From Caulobacterales bacterium (GTDB lineage: Bacteria; Pseudomonadota; Alphaproteobacteria; Caulobacterales; Caulobacteraceae), in contig JAFLCT010000008.1 in the NCBI GenBank assembly GCA_017302335.1, forward strand, positions 1 through 44,360: a stretch of 44,360 bases of DNA, written 5' to 3'. Each line of letters opens with the position of its first letter. Position 1 is the first letter of the stretch. Made by a program: the position numbers and the translations under genes. The notes beneath the pieces were generated by a model. It had not been told where the DNA came from. It saw nothing but the letters and a program-made list of their open reading frames with translations, and did not search any database. Below are positions 1-6,812 of this stretch, in pieces.

Positions 1-1
1 G

Positions 2-271
2 CCGCCGATCAGCCTGGAGCCAGGCGCGCCCGTGAGGGGCAAGGACGGCGTCGTTCTGGGCCATCTTCAGGACGTTCAGGTCAATGCCGCCGGGGCGCAG
101 GAACTGCTGGTGCGCGGCGCCGATCGCCGCCTGCGGGCCGTGCCCCTGAACGGCATCCGTCAGGACGGTGCGGGGGTGGCCGTGGACTGGACCATGGCCG
201 ACTTCATGGCCGCGCCGCCGATCGTGGAGACCCGGCCCGCTCCAGCTCCGGCTCCCACGCCGCAGGGCTGA
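2..271 (+). CDS. C-terminal end of a PRC-barrel-like protein (partial)
   Basis: The open frame enters from the left edge and ends at TGA 269-271, so only the last 89 codons are visible and the true start lies outside the window. The visible part holds a beta-rich segment beginning VRGKDGVVLG and containing LLVRGADRRLRAVP, which resembles a PRC-barrel domain, a small fold found in photosynthetic reaction-centre H subunits, RimM and many alphaproteobacterial stress or envelope proteins. The last 20 or so residues are a Pro/Ala-rich tail (PAPAPAPTPQ) that is probably disordered. A GTG at 32 could be read as a start but would cut the domain. The assignment rests on pattern only; it could be another small beta-barrel protein. 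Confidence 0.5.
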   Translation, partial: PPISLEPGAPVRGKDGVVLGHLQDVQVNAAGAQELLVRGADRRLRAVPLNGIRQDGAGVAVDWTMADFMAAPPIVETRPAPAPAPTPQG

Positions 272-310
272 ATCCAGCCGCCGATACTCAACCGGCGCAC
301 AGCCAAAGCA

Positions 311-336
311 AAAGGGCGGTCCATGGACCGCCCTTT
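311..336. terminator. Bidirectional rho-independent terminator
   Basis: A perfect 26-base palindrome (AAAGGGCGGTCC followed by its mirror) lies between the converging ends of the PRC-like gene and glsB. Its A-rich left flank gives a T-run when read on the minus strand, and the plus strand ends CCCTTTCCT, so it can stop transcription from both sides. Confidence 0.8.
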
Positions 337-358
337 CCTCGTTCCGGTCAGCGCGCGC

Positions 359-610
359 TTATCGGCGCTTCATCAAGCCCAGCAGATACAACAGGATCAC
401 CGCACCGATGGTGGCGATGATGATCGAGGTCACGAAGGCGTTCACGATCACCGGAAAGCCTGTGAGACCCGCCAGCCAACCGCCGATGACGGCGCCCGCG
501 ATGCCGACGACCAGATTGACGACCAGGCCGTGATTGCGGCCCATGATCTGTTCCGCGAGCCAACCGGCCACGATGCCGATGATGATCCAGGCGATGATGC
601 CCATTTCCAT
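359..610 (-). CDS. GlsB/YeaQ/YmgE family small membrane stress protein
   Basis: An 83-residue protein made almost wholly of three hydrophobic helices (about residues 4-20, 29-50 and 55-78) with Gly-rich helix contacts (GIVAGWLAEQIMG, VVGIAGAVIGGWLAG) and a basic end (MKRR). This is the pattern of the transglycosylase-associated/GlsB family, inner-membrane proteins linked to general and envelope stress; the molecular activity is not established. The name transglycosylase-associated is historical and does not imply an enzyme. The ATG at 610 has a GGAA Shine-Dalgarno about 7 bases upstream; a second ATG two codons in is possible. It is transcribed away from the XRE regulator, with a 190-base divergent region between them. 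Confidence 0.9.
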   Translation of the reverse strand: MEMGIIAWIIIGIVAGWLAEQIMGRNHGLVVNLVVGIAGAVIGGWLAGLTGFPVIVNAFVTSIIIATIGAVILLYLLGLMKRR

Positions 611-800
611 GGTGAATTTCCTTTTTTACTAACCGACCCTCACGGCCAGGCCGTGGGGAGGTAATGCACGGCCGCGCGCCAGGTTGCGTCACAAATAACA
701 CCGTCACTCCCTCATCACGGGAGTCCGGCACGCCCCTTGAACCTGTCCAGGCGAGCCGTTCCGTTTCGGGACAGCCCGCAAGAACAAGGGGTATGGGGCC

Positions 801-1190
801 ATGGCCACCGACATCGACCTTCACCTGGGCCGCCGCCTGCGCCGTCGCCGCCGCCTGTTGGGCCTGACCCAGCAGCAGTTGGCCATGCAGGTCGGCATCC
901 GCTTCCAGCAGATCCAGAAATACGAGTGCGGCGCCAACCGCATCTCGGCCGCCCGCCTGTGGCAACTGGCCGAGGCGCTGGAAACGCCGGTGAACTATTT
1001 CTACGACGGCCTGGCCGAGGCCATGGAGCGCCAGGAAACCGCCAACGGCGCCAATGGCGAGATGTTCTCCCGCAAGGAGACGCTGGACCTGATCCAGGCC
1101 TATTACCAACTGGGCGAGCGTCCGCGCCGTCGCCTGCTGGACCTGGCCAAGTCGCTGCACGCCGAGGGCGATGCGCCGACCGCGGCCTGA
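801..1190 (+). CDS. XRE-family helix-turn-helix transcriptional regulator
   Basis: A 129-residue regulator. Residues about 9-64 form a cro/C1-type HTH: LGRRLRRRRRLLGLTQQQLA supplies the first helices and RFQQIQKYECGANRIS the recognition helix, followed by a helix setting the spacing (LWQLAEALETPVNYFY). The C-terminal half (about 70-125) is helical and short, with no sensor domain, which suits a small dimeric repressor or activator of the kind common in Caulobacterales. No phage genes are nearby, so nothing suggests a prophage repressor. An ATG at 793 lies in another frame; ATG 801 begins directly before the HTH. Its targets cannot be read from the sequence. The divergent region upstream, shared with glsB, is the obvious place to look for a binding site. 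Confidence 0.9.
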   Translation: MATDIDLHLGRRLRRRRRLLGLTQQQLAMQVGIRFQQIQKYECGANRISAARLWQLAEALETPVNYFYDGLAEAMERQETANGANGEMFSRKETLDLIQAYYQLGERPRRRLLDLAKSLHAEGDAPTAA

Positions 1191-1242
1191 GCCTCCGTTT
1201 CGGCCGTGACTTGTCGGCGGGGCGTGAGTATGCCCGCCGACG

Positions 1243-2028
1243 ATGACCGAGCTTGAAGCCTTCACAGTCGAACTGGCCCGCGCCGCCGCCGCCGTGACAG
1301 CGCCCGTGTTCCGGGGCGCCTGCGAGGCCGAAAACAAGGCCGGCCCGCATGGATTCGACCCCGTCACCCAGGCCGATCGCGACGCCGAGGCGGCGATCCG
1401 TCGACTGATCGGCGAACGCTATCCGCACCACGGCGTCATCGGCGAGGAATACGGCGAAGACCGGCCGGACGCCGACCACGTCTGGGTGCTGGATCCCATC
1501 GACGGGACCCGCGCCTTCATCGCCGGCCTGCCGTTGTGGACCACCCTGATCGGCCTGAATGTCGAAGGCCGCCCGACAGTCGGCGCCATCTCCCAGCCCT
1601 ATATCGGCGAGCTTTTCCTGGGCGGGCCTTCGGGCGCGCGGATGCTGTCGCGCGGCCAGGACCAGGCCATCGCCTGTCGCCCCTGCCCCAAGCTGAACGA
1701 CGCGATCATCGCCACCACCGACCCGGACATCTTCACCGGCGCCGAACGCGGCGCCTGGACCCAGGTGCGGGCGGCGGCCCGGCTGGCCCGTCTGGGATGC
1801 GACGCCTACGCCTACGCCATGTTGGCCTCGGGACGGATCGACCTGGTGGCGGAAAGCGCGCTGAAGGTCTGGGACTGGTCGGCCCTGGTTCCGGTGATCG
1901 AGGCGGCGGGCGGGCGTGTCGTCAACTGGCGCGGCGCGACGCCGGACGACGGCGGTCAGATCCTGGCCGTCGGCGACGCCGATCTGATCGACCAGGCCCT
2001 GGTGACGCTGAGGCGGGCGGCCGTCTAA
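1243..2028 (+). CDS. hisN: Inositol monophosphatase-family phosphatase, probably histidinol-phosphatase
   Basis: A 261-residue Mg-dependent phosphatase of the inositol monophosphatase superfamily. The metal-binding motifs are present: GEEYGE (Glu68-Glu69), DPIDGT (84-89) and the C-terminal WDW (210-212), followed by LVPVIEAAGG. Length and the AFIAGLPLW segment after DPIDGT fit the HisN-type branch, which removes phosphate from L-histidinol phosphate in histidine synthesis in Actinobacteria and many alphaproteobacteria; a related phosphatase such as CysQ or SuhB cannot be excluded from motifs alone. No his genes are nearby. Its TAA stop (2026-2028) overlaps the TAG stop of the converging methyltransferase gene by three bases, so no terminator separates them. 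Confidence 0.82.
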   Translation: MTELEAFTVELARAAAAVTAPVFRGACEAENKAGPHGFDPVTQADRDAEAAIRRLIGERYPHHGVIGEEYGEDRPDADHVWVLDPIDGTRAFIAGLPLWTTLIGLNVEGRPTVGAISQPYIGELFLGGPSGARMLSRGQDQAIACRPCPKLNDAIIATTDPDIFTGAERGAWTQVRAAARLARLGCDAYAYAMLASGRIDLVAESALKVWDWSALVPVIEAAGGRVVNWRGATPDDGGQILAVGDADLIDQALVTLRRAAV

Positions 2029-3146
2029 GGCGCGGTCGGATCGACCAGCAACGGATCGAGAATGTCGCGCATCCGCGCCTCAACCTGATCCAGGGCCAGG
2101 GGTTCGGCGTCGACGGGGCGCAGCACGAACAGGCTCTTTCGCGCCGGGGCGCGCACGGCGAAGAATTCGGCCAGACGCGCCTGGATCAGACGCTCGGCGT
2201 CGCGGTCTCGGACCAGGCCGTGGCGGGCGAACAGGGCCTCCCACCACTGCGGCGCGGCCCAGACCAGATGACCGTGCGCCGGCCAGCCCTGGGCGTCGCA
2301 GTGCAACTGGGTCCAGAACACGTCAGACCCGGCCTCGCGCCAGGCGGGCAGATACTGCTGGAACACCTGGCCGAAGACGTCGTCCTCCCCGAACATCGGC
2401 GAGTTCACATAGGCGAACCCCTGCGGCCCGATCAGTCGAGCGATCCGGGCCACATAGGCGTCCAGATCCAGCGGGTTCAGATGCTCCAATATGTCCATGG
2501 CCAGGAAGGCGTCGAAACCCTCTGGCGGCAGGTCCAGCGTCAACAGATCGCCGAAACGGATGCGGTGATAGATCGACGGATGGGCGACCAGGAAGGCGCG
2601 GTGGCTGATCTCGACGCCCGTGACCTCGACCCCAGCGTCATCCAGCAGTTTCAGCACCGACCCGGCGAAACACCCCAGCTCCAGCACGCTTCCGGCGCCG
2701 AGACAGCGGATCACCGCCGCCGTCACCCGCTTGTCCAGGTCGATGACCGGATGCCAGGCGACGAAGCTGTCGTAATAGCGGTGCTCGACGATCATCCGCT
2801 CCATCAGGCGCAGGCCCTCGGCGTCGCGGGCCTCGTAGATCAGGCTTTCGCCCCCGCCCTGGCGGTATCGTTCGGGCATCAGCGTCGAAAGATCGGGCAG
2901 TTTGACCGCATAGGCGTCCGGCACGCGGGCGCGGAACTCGTCAGAGCCGATCAGATGCCGGGTCAGACCCGCGACCCCCGCCGTCTCCAGAAGACCTACG
3001 CTGGCCGCCATCTGCTCGCCGGGCGCTCGGCCCAGCAGACTCTCGAACAGGGCGGCGACCACGGCCTCGGGGTTCAGATCGGCGCTCGGCGGGGGGGCGA
3101 CAGAGCGGGCTTTCACGGGCCTTCGCCGACGCAGCGGGCTGATCAC
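2025..3146 (-). CDS. SAM-dependent methyltransferase with N-terminal DUF4214-like helical region
   Basis: A 373-residue protein. After a basic, Pro-rich start, residues about 25-75 (AVVAALFESLLGRAPGE and later LIGSDEFRARV) resemble the DUF4214 repeat often found in glycosyl- and methyltransferases acting on surface glycans. Residues 150-250 are a class I Rossmann methyltransferase: motif I VLELGCFAG (154-162), an acidic ribose-binding strand VTGVEIS, and MDILEHL (217-223) typical of the Methyltransf_11/23 group. The substrate is unknown; a sugar or glycolipid is an inference from the N-terminal domain. The start is GTG 3146, overlapping the TGA of the upstream hydrolase as GTGA, so the two are translationally coupled. 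Confidence 0.8.
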   Translation of the reverse strand: MISPLRRRRPVKARSVAPPPSADLNPEAVVAALFESLLGRAPGEQMAASVGLLETAGVAGLTRHLIGSDEFRARVPDAYAVKLPDLSTLMPERYRQGGGESLIYEARDAEGLRLMERMIVEHRYYDSFVAWHPVIDLDKRVTAAVIRCLGAGSVLELGCFAGSVLKLLDDAGVEVTGVEISHRAFLVAHPSIYHRIRFGDLLTLDLPPEGFDAFLAMDILEHLNPLDLDAYVARIARLIGPQGFAYVNSPMFGEDDVFGQVFQQYLPAWREAGSDVFWTQLHCDAQGWPAHGHLVWAAPQWWEALFARHGLVRDRDAERLIQARLAEFFAVRAPARKSLFVLRPVDAEPLALDQVEARMRDILDPLLVDPTAP

Positions 3147-4231
3147 GGCGCGACGGGCGCGATGTGCGGGGGCGCGCCCAGGTCGTCCGCCGCCGTCGCC
3201 GACAAGGGCGGAACGGACGTCGCGACGGAGGCGACCGGCGACAGATCCTCGACCGGCGACACATAGTCGGCCATGGCGTCGAATTCGGTCAGGAAGACCG
3301 CGCGCATATCGTCGGTCTCCATGATGACCTCATGCTTGGCCCCGGGGACCTCGACATAGCGCCCGCGGCCCAACCGTTTCGCGGCCCAGCGGCTGGTCTG
3401 TTTCCACACGCGGTCGTCGTCGCCGGACTGGACGATGCAAACCGGAATACGCACCAATTTCAGCGCCTTGGGTTTCAACGCCCGTTCACCGGCGTCGATG
3501 GCGAAGGCCAACCAGCCCCAGGTCGGGCCGCCCACCGCCAGGTGCGGGCAGGCGTACAGTTGCTGTCGCCACAGTTCGTAGCGGGTCTCGTCGGACGTCA
3601 GGGCGTCCTTTTCGAAGGTGTGGTCGAACGGATCGTCGGGGTCGTCCAGCACATAGTCGCCGCCCTTGCCGTGCCGCAGGTTCCAGCGCACCGCCAGCTT
3701 GACCGACCACATCGACCGCTTGCCGGTGCGGATCTTCAACATCGGGCTGGACAGGACCGCGCCCGAAAAACGGCTCTCGTCGGCCTCCAGGGTCAAGAGG
3801 TTCAGGACCGCGCCCATCGAATGACCGACCATGATCCAGGGCTTGGGCGCACGGGTCTCGAAGGCGTCAAGAAGGCGGGCGTAGTCGTCCAGGAATTCCT
3901 CGACCGCGCGGGCGTGGCCCTTCAGCCGATCCGGCAACAGACGCGCCGACAGGCCCTGGCCGCGCCAGTCGTGGGCCAGGACGCACCAGCCGCGCGCCAG
4001 GAAATTGCCGATCAGCTCGAAATATTTCTCGATCGGCTCGGTGCGGCCAGGCGACAGGACCACGGTGCCGCGCGGCTTTGGCGCCACCAGGGTCGATGGC
4101 GTCCAGAAGGCGGCGCGCAGACGCAGTCCTCCGGCGCCCCGAAACCAGTCCCCCTGACCGCCGGGCGGGGCGGAGGCTCCGGGCACGCCCATCAGGGGGG
4201 CGTTGGCGGCGAAGGCGGCGGCTCGGTTCAC
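3143..4231 (-). CDS. Alpha/beta hydrolase, lysophospholipase-like (PldB type)
   Basis: A 362-residue serine hydrolase. The nucleophile elbow is GHSMGA with Ser138; the acid is probably in VQSGDDDRVW and the histidine in PGAKHEVIMETD. The strand before the active site, VVLSPGRTEPIEKYFELI, with CVLAHDWRGQGLS, matches the monoacylglycerol-lipase/PldB-like family that cleaves acyl esters from lysophospholipids or monoacylglycerols. There is no signal peptide, so it is probably cytoplasmic or peripheral. About 40 residues at the C-terminus after the hydrolase core are low-complexity, rich in Ser, Pro and Ala. The start is GTG 4231, inside a GTGA overlap with the upstream lipoprotein gene; a second GTGA joins it to the methyltransferase downstream. 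The three genes thus form a tight operon. Confidence 0.82.
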   Translation of the reverse strand: MNRAAAFAANAPLMGVPGASAPPGGQGDWFRGAGGLRLRAAFWTPSTLVAPKPRGTVVLSPGRTEPIEKYFELIGNFLARGWCVLAHDWRGQGLSARLLPDRLKGHARAVEEFLDDYARLLDAFETRAPKPWIMVGHSMGAVLNLLTLEADESRFSGAVLSSPMLKIRTGKRSMWSVKLAVRWNLRHGKGGDYVLDDPDDPFDHTFEKDALTSDETRYELWRQQLYACPHLAVGGPTWGWLAFAIDAGERALKPKALKLVRIPVCIVQSGDDDRVWKQTSRWAAKRLGRGRYVEVPGAKHEVIMETDDMRAVFLTEFDAMADYVSPVEDLSPVASVATSVPPLSATAADDLGAPPHIAPVAP

Positions 4232-5142
4232 TCAGGCTTCCTGAATTTCAAGGTCATGCGATCGCTTTCCCCGATCGCATCGTATTTGGCCCGGTCGAAC
4301 GCCGGATTCGGCGGCTGGCCCTGCGGCGCGGATAGACGCACCGGCGGCAGGGTTTCGACGCCGAAGGGATGATCCTTGCTATCCCTTTCATTCGCGTTGA
4401 TTTCCGAGGCCGCGACGAAAACAAATCCGGCTTCGGCGGCCAGTTGTTTGACGAACGCCTCCTGGACGTATCCGTTCGCCGCCGCCGGGTCCTGATCGTC
4501 TTCCGGCGCCAGGCGGTGTTGTTCGATCCCCAGGACGCCGCCCGGACGCAACGCCGCGAAGGCGTCCGCAAAGCCCTTTTCGACCAGGCCGGACGCCATC
4601 CAGGAATGCAGCGTGCGCAGGAACAACACCATGTCCGCCGTGCCCGCCGGGGCGATGGGACCGGTCAGGGGTCCAAAAGCGGTGAACTCGATGGCGCCGT
4701 ACAGTTTCCGGTCGGCGGTGAACCGTTCCTGGAACGCGGCGTTCAAGGCGGCCTGGGCCGGATCGGAGCCTGGACCCGAGGCGAACAGGGCGGCGGTGTA
4801 TTTGCCGTCGCCCTTGGCCAGATAGGGGGCCAGGATTTCGGTGTACCAACCGCTGCCGGGCCAGACCTCGACCACCGTCATGCGCGGTTGCAGGCCGAAG
4901 AAGCGCAGCGTCTCCAGCGGATGACGGTAGGCGTCGCGCGGTCGGTCCTTCGACCGCCACGGCCCGGCCACAGCCCATTCCAGCGAACCCGGGGGAGGTC
5001 CCTGGGGCGCCTCGGGCGTCGGGGCGACGGCTTTTTTCTCGCGGTTGCAGGCGGACAGGCCCATCAGGCCGCAGGCCGCGGCGCCCGCCAGCAGGCCGCG
5101 ACGCGACGCGCCCCGTCCCCTGTCCGCGCTGAATTCAGCCAT
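4228..5142 (-). CDS. Exported methyltransferase-fold lipoprotein (COG4798-like)
   Basis: A 304-residue protein from ATG 5142, chosen because it places a twin-arginine-like segment (ASRRGLLAG) and a hydrophobic stretch before a lipobox ending LSAC (Cys32); a start at 5184 would add 14 residues without a role. After the lipid site comes a Pro-rich linker and then a Rossmann core with VVEVWPGSGWYTEIL as motif I and RPGGVLGIEQHR later. It ends with IGESDRMTLKFRKP. The family is labelled predicted methyltransferase (COG4798), but SAM is not known to be available outside the cytoplasm, so the real activity is open. The next gene upstream is a paralogue with the same ending. It heads the three-gene run with GTGA overlaps. 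Confidence 0.8.
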   Translation of the reverse strand: MAEFSADRGRGASRRGLLAGAAACGLMGLSACNREKKAVAPTPEAPQGPPPGSLEWAVAGPWRSKDRPRDAYRHPLETLRFFGLQPRMTVVEVWPGSGWYTEILAPYLAKGDGKYTAALFASGPGSDPAQAALNAAFQERFTADRKLYGAIEFTAFGPLTGPIAPAGTADMVLFLRTLHSWMASGLVEKGFADAFAALRPGGVLGIEQHRLAPEDDQDPAAANGYVQEAFVKQLAAEAGFVFVAASEINANERDSKDHPFGVETLPPVRLSAPQGQPPNPAFDRAKYDAIGESDRMTLKFRKPE

Positions 5143-5226
5143 GCAAAACCCTCGCCCAGCGCCCGTCATCCGCCTGGGCCGCAATCGGTCGAACGGGCTT
5201 AACGGCGTTCGACAGCGGGGTCAAAG

Positions 5227-6003
5227 TCAAGCCGGCTTGCGCAGCCGCAGGGTCATGCGGTCGCTTTCGCCGATGGCGTCGTAGGCCGCCCGTTCGGCGG
5301 CGCTTAGGGTGCGGCCGTCCTGACTGTCGCGACGCACGGGCGGCAGGGTCCAGACGCCGAAGGCGTGGTCCCGGTCATCCTTGGGATTGGCGTTCAGCTC
5401 GCTGCGCGCATCCAGGGTGAAACCCGCCCGCTGAGCCGACTGGATGACGTAGCTTTCGGGAACATAGCCGGTGGGCGCGGTGTCGGCGACGTTCAGCCCT
5501 TCGGCGCTGCGGTGCTGTTCCACGGCCAGGACGCCGCCCGGCTTCAGGGCGCGATAGGCGGCGGCCAGAACGGCGTCGGTGCGGCCCTGTCGCGCCCAGT
5601 TGTGGAAGGCGCGCGCGATCAGGACCATGTCCGCGGACCCCGGCTCCACCGCCTCCAGCGCCGCCAGATCGTCGGCCGCGACATACCGGCCGCCGGTCGC
5701 CTGGGCGTAGGGGCGCAGGATGGCCGTCCACCAGCCGCCGTTCCCAGGCTGGATTTCGACCACGGTCGTGGCCGGAGACAGACCCCAGAAGGTCAAGGCC
5801 TCCTCGGGATGACGAAATACGTCGCGGGCGCGGTCGGCGGCGGGGCGCGCCGTGGATTCGATCGCCGCCCTCAAGGCCGCGTCGGCCTGATACTCCGGCA
5901 TGGCCATGGAGACGGCCGAGCGCGCCTGGCGCGGCATGGCCTGGGCCTCGGCCGCGACGGGAACGGCCACGACAGCGGCGGCGAGGATCAGGGCGAGGCG
6001 CAT
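5227..6003 (-). CDS. Exported methyltransferase-fold protein, paralogue of its downstream neighbour
   Basis: A 258-residue protein starting at ATG 6003, which gives a clean Sec signal peptide (RLALILAAAVVAVPVAAEAQA) with probable cleavage after AEAQA; the longer frame to 6024 adds seven residues before it. The mature part has motif I VVEIQPGNGGWWTAIL, then MVLIARAFHNW and LKPGGVLAVEQHR, and ends IGESDRMTLRLRKP, nearly identical to the end of the lipoprotein at 4228-5142. The acidic residue after motif I and the EQHR segment are kept in both copies, which suggests ligand binding is retained. The gap to the downstream gene is 84 bases. The two differ in export route (Sec soluble versus twin-arginine-like lipoprotein). 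Function unknown. Confidence 0.8.
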   Translation of the reverse strand: MRLALILAAAVVAVPVAAEAQAMPRQARSAVSMAMPEYQADAALRAAIESTARPAADRARDVFRHPEEALTFWGLSPATTVVEIQPGNGGWWTAILRPYAQATGGRYVAADDLAALEAVEPGSADMVLIARAFHNWARQGRTDAVLAAAYRALKPGGVLAVEQHRSAEGLNVADTAPTGYVPESYVIQSAQRAGFTLDARSELNANPKDDRDHAFGVWTLPPVRRDSQDGRTLSAAERAAYDAIGESDRMTLRLRKPA

Positions 6004-6106
6004 GGGCGGACTCCAAAAACACAAGGACCTTCACCCTACCGGCCCGGCCCGCACGGGCAAGGCGACACGCCCGTACGGCGACGATTCCACGCACCGACGA
6101 GCGCCT

Positions 6107-6134
6107 CTTGACGCATCGAAACGCCTTCCCATCT
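6107..6134 (+). promoter_or_regulatory. Candidate heat-shock sigma-32 (RpoH) promoter for hsp20
   Basis: CTTGAC at 6107-6112 and CCCATCT at 6128-6134 are separated by 15 bases. This fits the RpoH pattern (CTTGAA-like box, then a CCCCAT-like box). Transcription would begin near 6141 and leave a leader of about 130 bases before the hsp20 start. Confidence 0.55.
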
Positions 6135-6141
6135 CAGTCTT

Positions 6142-6273
6142 CGAAAGCGCCGATCCACGGGCTTTCGCGGAACGGTCGGGGCCTTCAGGGGACCGGACGG
6201 GCCGGAACCCCAACGCCGACCGGGGGCCGAAAGCGCCGGGCGGCTCGACCTTGCTGATCCTCAGGAGGATGAT
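6142..6273 (+). promoter_or_regulatory. Candidate ROSE-type RNA thermometer in the hsp20 leader
   Basis: The leader can fold into several hairpins. CGAAAGC (6142-6148) pairs with GCTTTCG (6161-6167), and CGGTC (6173-6177) pairs with GACCG (6191-6195). The last one is next to the start: TTGCT (6251-6255), then ATCCT (6257-6261) pairing with AGGAT (6266-6270). This masks the Shine-Dalgarno AGGAGGAT four bases before the ATG. The TTGCT tract beside a paired Shine-Dalgarno is the hallmark of ROSE elements, which melt on heating to permit translation of small heat-shock genes in alphaproteobacteria. The call is from pattern and manual pairing only. Confidence 0.6.
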
Positions 6274-6744
6274 ATGCGCAACTATGATTTCTCGCCCTTG
6301 TACCGCTCGGCCGTCGGTTTCGACCGCCTGGCCAATCTTCTGGAGAGCGCGGCGCGCGGCGGACAGGAAAGCGGCTGGCCGCCCTACAATATCGAGACCA
6401 CGAGCGAGAACGCCTATCGCATCGAGATCGCCGTCGCCGGCTTCAAGCCCGATGAGCTGAATATCGAGGTGAAGGAGAACGGCCTGACCGTCACCGGCCG
6501 CAAATCCGCCAATGACGACACGACGCCCGAACGCACCTTCCTGCATCGCGGCCTGGCCGAGCGCGACTTCGAACGCCGCTTCCAACTGGCCGACCATGTC
6601 GTGGTGACCGGCGCCGACCTGACCAACGGTCTGCTGTCGATCACCCTGGAACGCCAACTGCCCGAGGCGCTGAAGCCGCGCCGCATCGAGATCGGCGCCG
6701 GTTCGAAGTCGGTGATCGAAGGCAAGGCCAAGAAGGCGGCCTGA
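6274..6744 (+). CDS. Small heat-shock protein Hsp20 (IbpA-like)
   Basis: A 156-residue alpha-crystallin-type chaperone that holds unfolding proteins during heat stress so that DnaK/ClpB can refold them. The N-terminus ([22 protein letters not shown]) is the IbpA-type arm that drives oligomer assembly. The alpha-crystallin domain spans about residues 38-130, with [18 protein letters not shown], the LTVTGRK strand, [15 protein letters not shown] and the [10 protein letters not shown] strand. The C-terminal IEI (138-140) is the I-X-I motif that docks to a neighbouring subunit. The ATG follows a strong AGGAGGAT Shine-Dalgarno, held in a possible thermometer hairpin, with a candidate heat-shock promoter further upstream. 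It stands alone, with a terminator directly after it. Confidence 0.95.
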   Translation: MRNYDFSPLYRSAVGFDRLANLLESAARGGQESGWPPYNIETTSENAYRIEIAVAGFKPDELNIEVKENGLTVTGRKSANDDTTPERTFLHRGLAERDFERRFQLADHVVVTGADLTNGLLSITLERQLPEALKPRRIEIGAGSKSVIEGKAKKAA

Positions 6745-6777
6745 TTCTTCCGACTTTCGTTTGATCCCCCAAGCCTC

Positions 6778-6805
6778 AAGGGCGGCGCTCGCGCCGCCCT
6801 TTTTT
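6778..6805. terminator. Rho-independent terminator between hsp20 and the pentapeptide gene
   Basis: GGGCGGCG (6780-6787) pairs with CGCCGCCC (6792-6799) around a four-base loop, flanked by AA/TT, and runs into TTTTTT on the plus strand. It terminates hsp20 and may also act on the converging pentapeptide gene. Confidence 0.88.
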
Positions 6806-6812
6806 CTTACCG

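Noticed and set aside
801..1190. XRE regulator as part of a prophage or mobile island
   Set aside because: No integrase, phage structural gene, attachment site or base-composition change is seen around it.
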